A DNA stretch of 64,000 nt from Bryum argenteum (GCA_037043015.1 CM073322.1:8567601-8631600); one strand, 5' to 3'. Shown: positions 33,502 to 46,266, numbered from the stretch's first letter. The notes: generated from the sequence alone by a model not told the origin. Made by a program: numbers and translations.

Positions 33502-35725
33502 ATGGAAGATCATAACAACCTACAGGAGAGTATCTCTTCTTATGTGCCCTTCGACATGTTTACAAACTTTGCATTCTATGCAACGCTTCTCTGTGTGGTG
33601 ATCATTGTGCTCAAATTGCACACACAACAATGGAACATGCCACCAACACCACCACGCGCATGGCCCATTCTTGGCCACTTGCCATTGTTGGGCAAGCAAC
33701 CACACATCACCATGCAAGATTGGGCCGATGACTTTGGTGACATTTACATGTTGTGGTTGGGCTCTGTTCCAACGATTGTTGTTTCATCATCAGCTATGGC
33801 AAAGCAAGTCTTGCTTACTCAAGATAAGATTTGGGCATCTCGCCCCAAACACAAAATCTCAGCAATTTACTTCTCTTAAAACTATAGAGGTTAGTGCACA
33901 TGAGCTTAACTTTTCAGACCTTTTCTCATTTTAATGATTTCCATAAACTTCATCTTATATCACTCTCTTGAATGTGAAAATAAAAAAACTAGGAATCACC
34001 TTTGCTCAATACTCACCTCTTTGGCGCCAACTTCGGAAAATTGCTACTTTGGAGCTCTTAACATCAAAGAGGCTCGAAGCTACACAGCCCATGCGCATGG
34101 AAGAAATGCAACAAATGCTAAGGTACTGAATTTGATATCCTTTTCTCAACAAAATGCCTGATGTCACAATGTACATGATCAGTTGACAATAGAATGTGAA
34201 GGCCTGAGAGAAGAGAGAGTACATATTCTCTTCTCTAGAGCATCATCAGTTTCAGTAAAACTAGTAGGAGAAACCTGCTATCAGGACAGAGCCTCATGTT
34301 TCTTTGATGAACAAAATTAATATTGGAATATTTGGAACATGGCTCTTCGAATTGAGTACAGTATGTCTGCTACTGGGATAAAAACAACCTGCTTGTGTGC
34401 TAATCAGTATGTGATTCATGTTGAATGGCAGCTCCATAGTGCAAGACATCACACAGCAAGGAAAGCTGGTGGACATCAGGCTTCGTGTGAATATTAAAAT
34501 GGCCAATGAGGTGTTTCGCATGGTATTGGGACATCGATTTACCGGATCCATCGGTGGAGCAGACGAACAAGCGGATGCGGAAGGGCGTAAATTCAAAGAG
34601 GTCATTGACGAGCTGCAGCAACTCAAAGGCTTGTTCATGCTCGGGGACTTCGTGCCATGGCTGCGCCCTTTCGACATCGGCGGTATCGAGAAGCGCATGA
34701 AATCAGTTCAAGCCCGTCTCGACACTTTCCTCAACAAAGTTATGCAGGAGCATGAGGAGAAGTGGCTGAATGGACCAATTGCCGAGGCCGACAAGGACAT
34801 GGTGGACGTCCTCCTGCGCTCCATGCACGAGCAAGAACACCTCCAAGACTCTTTGAAGCTGGATGTTGAAACCATCAAAGCAACGGCCATGGTAAGCACC
34901 ATACACCTCTGAAGAAGCATCATCTAAATCACACGCATTCTCTACATGAACTCATATACCTTTAGCTCTCAGGAAGCTTCTCGTTTCAAATGATGCACAA
35001 CTCAAAACGAGGTTGGCTTACAATTTGTGGAATTGATCATGATACAATGTTGAATTTGTGGACCTGTTCAGAGCATGATAGCGGCAGGAGTGGATACCTC
35101 ATCGGTGACGGTGGAATGGGCAATGGCAGAGCTGATGCGCTGTCCGCATGCCATGCAGACTCTTACCAACGAGCTGCACAGCGTGGTCGGAAGATGTCGG
35201 ATGGTGGAAGAAGCAGACTTACCAAATCTGAACTATCTCCAAGCGGTGGTGAAGGAAGTGTTCCGTCTGCACCCACCGGCACCCATGCTTATCCCGCACG
35301 AGTCGACTGAAGACTGCGAGCTGGCTGGATACTCGATCCCATCGGGAACAAGGTTGCTGGTGCATGCGTACGCCATCGGTCGCAACACAGAGGAGTGGGA
35401 GAATCCGCTCCAATTTGAGCCAGAGAGGTTCATGCGCCGCCCGGACATGGATGTGAAGGGGCAGGACTATGGGCTGCTTCCGTTTGGATCGGGGCGGCGA
35501 GCGTGCCCTGCCATCAATATGGGCACCATGTCTATGCAGTGGACCATTGCCGTGCTTGTGCATGCATTTGAGTGGTATCTTCCCGCTGGCGAGGAGGCCG
35601 AGGATGTGGATATGAGCGAGGAGTTTGGCATCACAGTACCTCGTGCCAAGACACTATTATTGCACGCATATCCTCGTTTAAACGCCCTGCATGCTTATGG
35701 CGTGCGTGCTTATGGCGTGGCATAG
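33502..35725 (+). pseudogene. CYP71-clan cytochrome P450, copy C, nearly intact (one stop)
   Basis: Membrane-bound haem monooxygenase of the plant A-type group; substrate unknown. Exons 33502-33889, 33993-34122, 34432-34891, 35072-35725, all GT-AG, phases closing to 543 codons. Features in order: hydrophobic anchor about 18-40, proline-rich hinge (PPTPPRAWPILGHLP), helix-C motif WRQLRK, I-helix AAGVDTS (330-336), ExxR E388-R391 (KEVFRLHP), PERF 443-446, haem loop FGSGRRACPA with Cys471. The last position of the haem motif, normally Gly, is Ala. The only break seen is TAA at 33877-33879 (codon 126, Tyr in copy D), 10 bases before the first donor. An in-frame ATG at 33451 is an alternative start that would add 17 residues. 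Copy D at 42360-44569 is very similar. It may be a recent pseudogene or an allele with a null mutation. Confidence 0.9.
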
Positions 35726-35906
35726 TTTTGACTAGATTGTGAACAGTTTGTGAGTTTGCTCTTTTCATGAATAAATTTTGAATTTATAGTTGATCTTTGA
35801 GACAATCGAGAGAAGTGATGGCATGGGATGGGTAAGGGCGTGAAATGAGAACCGAGAATGGCAAATATGGTTATTCATCATGTGCATGTACGTGCATGAC
35901 AAGTAG

Positions 35907-36269
35907 TTGTTGGTGCACGAGTACGCTATCGGTCGGAGGGCAGAGGAGTGAGAGAATCCGATCCAATTTGAGCCGGAGAGGTTCATGCGCCGCCCAGACA
36001 TGTTTGAAAGGGGCAGGATTATGGGCCGCTTCCGTTTGGATTGGGGCGAAGAGCGTGCTCTGTTATCAATCTGGGCACACAATGTCTATGCTGTGGACCA
36101 TTGCCGTGATTGTGCATGCATTTGAGTGGTCTCTTCCCGCCGGCGAGTGGGCCAAGCCCCTGGACATGGGCGAGGAGTTCGGCACGGCATCACACTTCCC
36201 CGAGCAAAGAGGCTCCTGCTCCGTGCACGACCTCGTCTCCACGCCCTCCGCGAATATGGCGTGGCATAG
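35907..36269 (+). pseudogene. P450 remnant E: 3' part of last exon
   Basis: It resembles the copy C last exon from LLVHAYAIGR to the stop (GCGTGGCATAG). It has a TGA after the AEE-like codons, frameshifts around the haem loop (the Cys motif reads out of frame) and a further stop. It follows copy C directly, beginning where the C and D flanks stop matching. Confidence 0.8.
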
Positions 36270-38041
36270 ATTGTGAACTGTTTGTGCGCTTGATTGATTG
36301 TCGAGACAACACAGTGATCATACGAAAATGGCCTTGAAATTTTGCTCGGAGTGGCAAGTCTGGCAACTGGCCATTCATTTTTGGCATGATAGTTAGAGTT
36401 GAACAAGCACCTTATTGCCATTAAACCCACTGATCACAGATCTTTGAAAAGAATTGTTGTGAATTATGTAACAATGAATTTGATAAGCCATAGATGTGAA
36501 TGTATAAGAAAGAATCTCTTAAGAGAGGAAGCTTTTAGAATGCATAGAATGAGAGAGGTATATCACTGATCGATGCTCAAGGACTAAGAAGTTTTTCATC
36601 ATGTCTTTTTCAATATTTTTCTCTGAATCTAATCTCACTATGAATAAGGAACCATGGTCATGGCATGCTCAAAAAAATTCATTAGAGTACAATTGCAGAC
36701 ACAACATCAAGAAGATCGTAGGTGAAGGTCAAGGATCAAGAGCAATCGGTTCCTTCACCATTCCAGATCGATGCTCGATCACGACGCTCGGAAAGGAGAA
36801 AGGTAGCCATCAAGCATCACGCTGTGAGCGACCGAAGAGAGAACCAAGCACTTACCATCGGAGATTTTCTAAATCAATGCTCGTACGTGGGGTGTGCTAG
36901 AGCTCTCCTGTGAGGATCTCGCCAGGATCACGGAGGAAGGTCGATGTGATGGGCAACCGTTTGGTTTTGTATATGTCTCAGCAGCCATTTCTACCACATA
37001 TTGAAACCCCAGTTCATAAGTATGATGTGAAGGACTATCTTAGTTTAATGCCCATGAATTGTGAACCTGTGATCACTGGTTGTTGTGGTCCCCTAAACTC
37101 CTGAAATAAAACTCCAGTGAGATTTGCCTTGATCAGCATTTTCGAAATATAACAATAAAATTTGCTGAATCCATCGCTCATTTCGTGGTGGTCCTGATTT
37201 ATAAAATGATTTCTGCGGTATCACAAAAAAGCTAAATAGGTGTTCTCTTCAGATACTCAGGATTGAAGGGAAAAAAATTGTGATTAGTTTGGACATGACC
37301 ACATTCTCTCGGGTGATATGATCACTTCTTTTACTAGATGTTAGAACTTGACGAGTTTACGTGACAAAGGAGACTAAAGCCATGTTGTTTTAAGTTTTTA
37401 AGGTAAGAAAGTATGATGTTCTCATTTTTTTTGTAAAGTATTTGGAGTTTTTTCTCTTCGTTTTCTTTCTATAATTTACTGATGAATTAATCGTCATGGA
37501 TCTGACTTCTTGTTAAAAAAATCCAATTTTTAGAGCTCCCACCCATTCCCTAATCTCCTCAACAAGTGATTTCATGCGCATGAGAGTTACCATTGAGAAA
37601 TGGAAGACTCAAATCCTCGGTAGTATGTATGGGGGACTTCCTTTCTTTTCTCGGGTCATAGAAATGTCGCTCTTTGAAGTCTGAACTCTTCGAAATGAAA
37701 CCCATCTGATTTTGCCTTTCCTGTGTGGAGTTATTGTTCTCAAATGCTCGGCATTATTGTGACATGTCAAGTAAGTGCTGAATGCATCCCTTGTGTTGAA
37801 TCCATTGCGGATTTATTAGTTGTTCTGCCCCTCAAAGTATGTTCTTGTTCTGCTGTAACTTAATGTCTTCATCTCTACGTCTGTATTCAGTATCAAAACA
37901 GAGCTTCCTGTTTGATTGATGTCCGAACTATCTCTGGACTACTTGAACCATGGCTTTTCAATTCTGTGCACTATCTTTGCTACTGGGATAGGATACAGCT
38001 GCATGCCTTGTATTACACCATGTGATTCAGTTGAATGGTAG
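36270..38041 (+). other. P450 array spacer
   Basis: 36600-37140 is a diverged third copy of the spacer at 30.8-31.6 and 39.3-40.1 kb. 37200-37450 matches leader sequence (TTTTGTAAAGTATTTGGAG as near 20820). 37605-37820 matches 25785-26030, and 37835-38041 matches the intron-2-like part before remnant B. No gene seen. Confidence 0.6.
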
Positions 38042-39175
38042 CTCCATGATGCAAGACATTGCCCAAGAAGGAGAGCTGGTGGACATCAGACTTCGAGTGA
38101 ACATCTAAGTGACAAATGAGGTGTTTCGCGACATCAATTTATCGGATCGATCGGTGAAGCAAAGGAAGAAGCGGGTGCGGAAGGGCGTGGATTTAAGGAC
38201 GTGATTGACGGGCTGCAGCAGCTGAAAGGTATGTTCATTTTTAGGGTTTCCTGCCATGGCTGCAAGAAGTGCAAGCCCGTCTCGACACGTTCCTGAACAA
38301 AGTCGTGGAGGAGCATGAGGCGAAGTGGCAGAAAGAACCCATTGCAAAGGCCGACAAGCCCATGGTGGATGTCCTCTTGGCTCCATGCACGAACAAGACC
38401 ACCTGCAAGAAACCATCAAAGCAACAAAGCAACCGCCATTGTAAGCCAGAATCAACGCATTGTGTACTCTTTCCATACGTGAGTATATACAGCTCCGAGA
38501 AATCAAGTTTTTTCCATATTGCACGATATTGGCTTTCAGTTTGTGGAATACAGCACGGCACGAATGTTGTTGAATTTTTGACCTGTCTAGAGCATAGTGG
38601 CATGAGTGGATACGAGCTGATGCGCAATCCAAGAGGGATGCAAACCCTACCAAACGGGCACCCTAGGTTTCCATCAATCTTGTATTGCGCATTAGCTCGT
38701 CACCACCCTCAAGAAACCCAGCAAACGAGTGTAGTTGGAGAATGTCGGACGGTGAAAGAAGCCGACATAGCAAAGCTGAAGTATGTGCACACGGTGGTAA
38801 AGGAGGTGTTTCGCCTGCACCCCCTGGCGCCAATGCTGATCCCGCACGAGTCCAACACGCGATTAATAGCGAGCAGGTATGAGACTCGATTCTTGCGGGA
38901 CCCCGGTTGCTGGTGCACGCGTACACCATTGGTCGCAAGACAAAGGCGTACCTATCCGGATCAAATTGCACTGGATTCTCTCACCAGTGGGAGAATCCGC
39001 TGCAATCCGATCCGGAGAGGTTCATGCGCCGCCCGGACATGCATGTGAAGGGAAGAGACTATGAGCTGCATCCGCTCAAATCCGGGCGGACATGAGCGAG
39101 GAGTTTGGCATCACGCAAAGACTCAGCTCCACGCGCGTCCTGGTGTCCACGCACTCCGTGTTTGTGGCCCCGCGT
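38042..39175 (+). pseudogene. P450 remnant B' (exons 3 and 4, degenerate)
   Basis: Paralogue of remnant B within the duplicated block. It shares the early TAA of exon 3 and the same deletion of the haem loop (junction near 39090), and also lacks exons 1 and 2. It lacks the inverted insert of B and has its own frameshifts. [15 protein letters not shown] and ERFMRRPDM are still readable. Confidence 0.85.
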
Positions 39176-41480
39176 CGCTTGTATGTTTACTCGATTGTGA
39201 ATCGCTTTTTGAGTATAAAAAATGTGAAGGCATGAATGGGAAAGCATTAAGGCATGTGAACTCATTGAGAAGAGTTGCAGTGCAAAGACAAAAGAGAGCT
39301 ACGTGCTATCGGTCGATGCTCAGGTATCACACATTTTCAACAAATACTTAACAGGATATTGCCTATCTACACTCAGCATGAATATAGACCATTATATCAT
39401 AGAGGAGGTCAAGGATCTAGAGCACACCACTCCAGATTGGCCCACATGGCACGACGCAAGGGAAGGAGAAAAGAGCACACCACTCCAGATCGGCCCTCAT
39501 GGCACGACGCAAGGGAAGGAGAAAGGTAGCCATCAGGCTGATCAGGCTGCATGAAGTAAGGTAGCCACCATGCTGATCGTGTTGCATGGACAAAGAATAT
39601 GCTGGGGGGAGCTTTTCCAGATCAAGATGGGTGTGGTGTGCTTGAGCTCTCATGTGACCATCTCGATGGCAAGGATCGGGCCCAAAGATTGCTGTGGTGG
39701 GCAACTGTTTGAACGACAGTGTTTGTGTGCACTGGCTTGACAACTGGGACAACTGGGAGCCTTGGGTGTAGCTTTCCCTTTTTAACACATAGATCAAAAT
39801 TTTGGATAGTGTTGAGTATCACTTTAATGACATATTGGAACCTCTGTACACAAGCAAGATGAAACATCGTTTCTCTTTCGGGATACACGTAATGGATTAA
39901 TTAGAAAAACTGATTTTTGTCGTGGTTCTATGAACATTTGAAATGAAAGTCCTATGGTATTCCTGAGTGTGTGGATCACATTGAGGTTACTCTTCTCATA
40001 AGCACAGCAGTTTTTGGGATATATCATTGAAATGTGTTGAATCCATCGCTCATTTTGCTCGCCATACATCGTTGTCGCTGAGTCATCGACGATTATGGTA
40101 CGTTGAACAAAAGCTTGTGTTGGATACTTTGCATGCAGAGGTAGATTGGCCTGAAGGTGATCGACAGCCACGAGAGTTTGTGAGTTCTCGGATTATGAAA
40201 ATGTGAAGACTTGGACGTGAATGGGAACGGTAAATGAAGATCTTCACAACCTTGGAAGCTTCAATCCATAGAAGGAAAGAGGTGAGCTCCGATTGGACTA
40301 TTCTCAAGGATGTAGAAATTAATTACCATGCATATATTTCAATATGTCTCTCATCTAATCTCGGCTAAATAAAAAAATCCACATACTGCTTGGATGTTAT
40401 TTCAAATAATACACCGAACAAATGGAAATGAGATTTGAAAATGTAACATCGAGGAGATAGTTGGTGAAGGTTAAAGAATCAAGAGCAACCGATATTATTC
40501 AATTGGCACGATGCGTGAGTAGGAGAGAAGTAACCATCACACGGACATTGAAAGAAGAAGGACAAATTTTCTCCACCCATGGCAGAGTGGTGTGTTAAAG
40601 TCTTGAGAACCTCGATCAGTCTCCAAGATCACAGAGGAGGATCGGTGTAGAGGGAAACTCTTTGGATGAAGACAGTGTACCACATTGTGTTTTATGAGAG
40701 GGAGCCTTGGGTTTAGCTTCTTGTTTCAAGACCCGATTATTACAAATTTCAATAATTATGTCTCGGTAGCATTTCTAGGACGTATTGGAACCACTGTTTA
40801 TACATAGAAAACAAATGAGAGGATTTTCTTTTCTGGGGTCATAGAAATGTGAAATTTTAATTACTAAATATTGTTGTGGTTCTGTGAACTCTTCGAATGA
40901 AATGATGTTTGATGTTTTCTTTCCCTAAGCTCGAGGTGATTGTTCTCATAGGCTAGGCAATTTTGTGATATATCGTCACAATGTGCTCAATCGATCGGTT
41001 GATCTCGTGATTTTTCACCTCACTTTTGCCTTCCCACTTAACCTTTCCACTTGACATTTTTGTGAGTTCTCTTATTTTGAAATGATAAGACATGGATGTA
41101 AATGGTAAGGTCAAGTGAAGATCAAAATATGGTTTGCCATGCACATGATATTCTCCAAAATCTATCTCCCCTTTGAGTATTGTAATTGATTTCTATGCAA
41201 TGAAGGTCCCCTCAAAAACGTACTTAGCCATAATCATTTTTATATGAGATTCAAGCACCTTTTTGTAATCTGAATGGAATCAATTCAACAGTGGGACCAT
41301 TCGTGTATAAGATCCAAGCATCTTCTGTCAACGTGGAATTACACTTGTATTGAAGTTATAGTTTAGCATAAGCATCATAAGAAAGAATTTGTATTGAAGT
41401 AGGTGGACCCTGTAGCAAGAACGAGTTTAATAAGGTAGAGATGACGATAGAGTGCCCATATGGTCGGATTAGATGCAATC
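39176..41480 (+). other. P450 array spacer
   Basis: Counterpart of 30668-32480. A local direct duplication of about 55 bp occurs at 39419-39528 (two copies of a block with CCACTCCAGAT and GGCACGACGCAAGGGAAGG). 40985-41260 matches 20131-20420. No gene seen. Confidence 0.65.
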
Positions 41481-41489
41481 TCAATCAAA

Positions 41490-42311
41490 GCTTTACATCG
41501 TGTGTTCCAGTGATGGATCACTTGCACCAACCGATGGCGTGTCCTCCCAAACACCCAAACTTGTATAAATTCTTAAATGCACAAGTTCTCCTCACTTCTC
41601 TCCTTGTTCTCAAGATTGTTCAAGGATTGCTCGCTCTAAATCTTGCTTGAAGCACTTGACAAGCATGCGTGAGGTGACTTCAAGTCTTGTCGTCTTGAGT
41701 CTGGGTTCAAGAACATCACAATTGGTAAAGCTTCGGGCGAGCAAGAGAATTACTTTATTTTTTATGAGCAGGAGGTTTTGCTTCTCCTTCTCTTCTGTAC
41801 ATCAGGTCTGAGCAGAAGTTCCTTCACATTGCATTTGATTGTCTGCAATTTTTGTTGATCACACGCCTACTCTTATTGGGTTGAGGCTCGCTTCGTTATG
41901 TTTTTTGAAATTTTCATTTTATTTGGTATCTGTAGTGAACAGGTTTGCTTGTGAAGGTTTATGTCGAGTATGACGATTGATAGTATTTAAGCCAATGAAT
42001 CTAAATGGTGTTCGTTTGAAGCACTAACGATGTAATTTACTCACGGCAGATCTGCAATTGAAGTTTGCTTGCGTTTTTCCAAGTAAGTCTCATGTTTCAC
42101 TTTTGTTTTTGCAAAGTAGCTGAATTTAATCTCATACAGGTGATACAACTTTGATTTTCCCCCAACAATAAAGTCATAAAATATTCAGGATGGGTTTGAC
42201 GTATTGTTAGTACAATCATCCAACTTGCTGAACTTCTTCTTCATGCCAAATCTCCTAAACGAGTGTTTCCAATCTTGCATGTCAGTATTATAGAGCAAGC
42301 AAAGCTCATAA
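41490..42311 (+). promoter_or_regulatory. Promoter and 5' leader of P450 copy D
   Basis: TATAAAT at 41564-41570 in the same setting as copy C. A leader intron is likely: donor AAGTAAGTC at about 42080 and acceptor GCATGTCAG near 42288, just before the start region. The ATG at 42312 is in frame with the one at 42360. Confidence 0.55.
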
Positions 42312-42359
42312 ATGTTTCTCACACACCCTTCTTGTTGTCATAAAAGCAGCTTGAACACT

Positions 42360-44569
42360 ATGGAAGATCATAACAACCTACAGGAGAGTATCTCTTCTTA
42401 TGTGCCCTTCGACATGTTTGCAAAATTTGCATTCTATGCAACTCTTCTCTGTGTGGTGATCATGCTGCTCAAATTGCACACACAACAATGGAACATGCCA
42501 CCAACACCTCCACGTGCATGGCCCATTCTAAGCCACTTGCCATTGCTGGGCAAGCAACCACATATTACAATGCAAAATTGGGCCAACGACATTGGTGACA
42601 TTTACACGTTGTGGTTGGGCTCTGTTCCAACAATTGTTGTTTCATCATCAACTATGGCAAAGCAAGTCTTGCTTACTCAAGATAAGATTTGGGCATCTCG
42701 CCCCAAACACAAAATCTCAGCGATTTACTTCTCTTACAACTACAGAGGTTAGTGCACATGAGCCTCTCATTTCAAAGCTTTCTCATTTTTATGATTTCCA
42801 CAAACTTCATCTTATACCACTGTCTTGGATGTGAAATCAAAAAACAAGGAATTACCTTTGCTCAATACTCACCTCTATGGAGGCAACTTTGGAGCTCTTA
42901 ACATCAAAGAGGCTCGAAGCTACGCAGCCCATGCTCATGGAAGAAATGCAACAAATGCTAAGGTACTGACTTTGACTACCTTTGTCAACAAAATGCCTTA
43001 TGTCAAAATGTACATGATCAATTACCAATAGAAAGTGTCGGCCTATGAGAAGAGAGAGTACATGTTCTCTTCTCTGGAGCATCATCAGTTTGAGTAACAC
43101 TATAGGGAGAAACCTGCTATCAGGACAGAGCCTCCTATTTCTTTGATGAACCAACAAAATCTGGACTATTTGGACCATGTCTCTTCAATTTGTGTGCAGT
43201 ATTTTTAGTACTTTTGCTACTGGTTATATAGGAGCCAGCTGCTTGTCTGATATTCAGTATGTGATTCGTGTTGAATGGCAGCTCCATAGTGCAGGATATC
43301 ATACAAGAAGGAAAACTGGTGGACATCAGGCTTCGCGTGAACATCAAAGTGGCCAATGAGGTATTTCGAACGGGACATCGATTTACCGGGTCCATTGGTG
43401 GAGCAGACGAACAAGCGGATGCGGAAGGCCGTCAATTCAAGAACGTCATTGACGAGCTGCAGCAACTCAAAGGCTTGTTCATGCTCGGGGACTTCGTGCC
43501 ATGGCTGCGCCCTTTCGACATCGGCGGTATCGAGAAGCGCATGAAATCAGTTCAAGCCCGTCTCGACACTTTCCTCAACAAAGTCGTGTAGGAGCATGAA
43601 GAGAAGTGGCTGAATGGACCAATTGCCGAGGCCGACAAGGACATGGTGGACGTCCTCCTGCGCTCCATGCACGAGCAAGACCACCTGCAAGACTCCTTGA
43701 AGCTGGATGTTGAAACCATCAAAGCAACGGCCATGGTAAGCACCATACACCTCTGAAGAAGCATCATCTAAATCACACGCATTCTCTACATGAACTCATA
43801 TACCTTTAGCTCTCAGGAAGCTTCTCGTTTCAAATGATGCACAACTCAAAACGAGGTTGGCTTACAATTTGTGGAATTGATCATGATACAACGTTGAATT
43901 TGTGGACCTGTTCAGAGCATGATAGCGGCGGGAGTGGATACCTCATCGGTGACGGTGGAATGGGCAATGGCAGAGCTGATGCGCTGTCCGCATGCCATGC
44001 AGACTCTTACCAACGAGCTGCACAGCGTGGTCGGAAGATGTCGGATGGTGGAAGAAGCGGACTTACCGAAGCTGAAGTATCTCCAAGCCGTGGTGAAGGA
44101 AGTGTTCCGTCTGCACCCACCGGCACCCATGCTTATCCCGCACGAGTCGACTGAAGACTGCGAGCTGGCTGGATACTCGATCCCACCGGGAACAAGGTTG
44201 CTGGTGCATGCGTACGCCATCGGTCGCAACACAGAGGAGTGGGAGAATCCGCTCCAATTTGAGCCGGAGAGGTTCATGCGCCGCCCGGACATGGATGTGA
44301 AGGGGCGGGACTATGGGCTGCTTCCGTTTGGATCGGGGCGGCGAGCGTGCCCTGCTATCAATATGGGCACCATGTCTATGCAGTGGACCATTGCCGTGCT
44401 TGTGCATGCTTTTGAGTGGTATCTTCCCGCTGGCGAGTAGGCGGAGGATGTGGATATGAGCGAGGAGTTTGGCATCACACTACCTCGTGCCAAGACACTA
44501 TTATTGCACGCATATCCTCGGTTGAACGCCCTGCGTGCTTATGGCGTGCGTGCTTATGGCGTGGCATAG
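42360..44569 (+). pseudogene. CYP71-clan cytochrome P450, copy D, inactivated
   Basis: Same four-exon gene as copy C: 42360-42747, 42849-42962, 43282-43735, 43916-44569. Exon 1 is intact, with Tyr where copy C has its stop. Exon 2 lacks 16 bases inside the helix-C segment (WRQL...), causing a frameshift; ACTT at both edges suggests slippage. Exon 3 has a 6-base in-frame deletion (RMVLGHRF reduced to RTGHRF) and TAG at 43589-43591 in place of CAG. Exon 4 keeps [19 protein letters not shown] and FGSGRRACPA but has TAG at 44438-44440 in place of GAG. The lesions differ from that of copy C, so both died after the duplication. Confidence 0.92.
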
Positions 44570-45349
44570 TGTTGACTAGATTGTGAACAGTTTGTGAGTT
44601 TGCTCTTTTCATGAGTAAATTTTGAATTTATAGTTGATCTTTCGGACAATTAAGAGAAGTTATGGCATGAGATGAGCAATGTCGTGAAATGAGAGCAGAA
44701 AATGCCATTCATGATGTGCATGACAAGTGAGAATCATACGAGCATTTGGGTTTACCTTTTCATTTTCATTCATTGAAATCACTTATAGAGAAGTTATGGA
44801 TAAAGATGAGAGAGGGGTTGAGGGAACGCGCTCGCTTTGGTTGAATTTTATATAATTGGATTGAAGGTGGATGACATCCTAACTTGAGAATTGATGTTAT
44901 AGATTCTCTGCTTATATTCTTTATAAGAAATGGATGGCAGAGGTGCGGTTGATGTTGTGGTCAATGCATGTGGAGAGGTTATTGAAAGGAAGCAAAAGTT
45001 GTAGATCTTAATTCTAATTCTTTTACTCCACTACAATATCATCATGATTCATAAAAGAATGATTTAATCTTAAGAAAATCCAAAACATCTTTCGAAGAAT
45101 CCCCTTACGACCTCCAAAAGTTCACCCCTAGAGGAATCTTGAAGGTAACCCATTTATCATTCCCAATTTCTAAATTCAACATTTTGAATAAGAGATTAAA
45201 ACTTTGAGAAGCAACACATTCTTCATCCATAATTTGTCATTGAGAATTTGGATTCCAACTTATTTTGGGTTTTCTAATTCAATTTTGTAAGTTATCAAGG
45301 ATGTCATGGACGCTGTGCATGCAATGTTGTGCAAATGAGTTTCTTTTAT
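44570..45349. other. End of the P450 array and intergenic sequence
   Basis: Similarity to the flank of copy C continues to about 44730 and then stops. The rest is AT-rich and unrecognised. Confidence 0.5.
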
Positions 45350-45353
45350 CTAA

Positions 45354-46262
45354 CCTTTAAACCTGTCGAATGTCAATAGACAACATTTTGAAGACGGGCA
45401 AAAAATTTAATGAGTTTTAATTTCTTTTCCTATTTTGATTAAAATCACTTGGGTTTGGTCCCTAATCTAATCTAGTTTGTATGGTAAAAGTTGCAAATTC
45501 ATAAAACAAATCTTCAATAAATGACATGCATTTTAGTGAAGGCAGCTCTTGTTTTTGAGTTTTCATGGAGGTTGTTTTACCATTGTAAGGGAATTATGGG
45601 AAATCGAAAAGATCTTTTTATGAAAAAAATTCATAGAATCATAACCTTTAGATGAAGAATAATAACTTTCTCGTTTGTAAGAATTTTGATCCAAATAACT
45701 TTGGTACTCAGATTTGCAATGATGTTTCTACGATGAAAAAAGTGAATAAATGGATGCTTTTGGAGGAGGTATATCTCCTTCATCCACTGTTGGATTTTGA
45801 CTTATTTTTTTGTAATGAGTTCTTATTAGATTTTAGGTTTGGTGGTAGAAACCTTGACAAGATCGAAGATGTTTTGAAGATAAGGCATACATTTGAGTGG
45901 AAAGGGTTGAGTTTTAGACTATTTTTTTCTTTGCAATTTTTTGACAGTTTTCACCATTGCAATGCCATTATCTACACAAAGAAATTATTCACATGGATTT
46001 ATTTTTTTATCAAAGGTGTTGTGGAGATGAAGGTAATCATATTTGAAGTTGGTGATTTTTACATTGCAATAAGTATATTGGTAGCATTTTCACTTCAAAG
46101 TGAAAATGCTCTGATTTTGTGATGTTTTTTGAGTATTAGTATGCTTTGATTTGCAATCTATGAAGCCTTATGATTTAAAACATGACTCACATGATGTCCA
46201 ATATATGACACTTTTTTGAGAATGTTTTCTTTTTTGTACAAATAAAACGAATCATTTAGGAG
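45354..46262. mobile_element. TTAA-type element, diverged, about 910 bp
   Basis: Degraded ends (CTAA-CCTTTAAACCTG on the left, CATTTAGGAG-TTAT on the right) and an interior collinear with 13557-14535. The frame at 45652-46122 (156 codons) contains GRNLDKIEDVLKIRH, nearly the same as in the 13557 copy. No known protein recognised. Confidence 0.6.
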
Positions 46263-46266
46263 TTAT

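Noticed and set aside
38269-39048. 259-codon frame as an intact P450 or new protein
   Set aside because: It runs through exon, intron and frameshifted parts of remnant B'; the protein changes frame relative to the P450 and lacks the haem loop.
29429-39175. Remnants B and B' as functional short P450s
   Set aside because: No exon 1, stops in exon 3 and no haem Cys; they cannot make an active enzyme.
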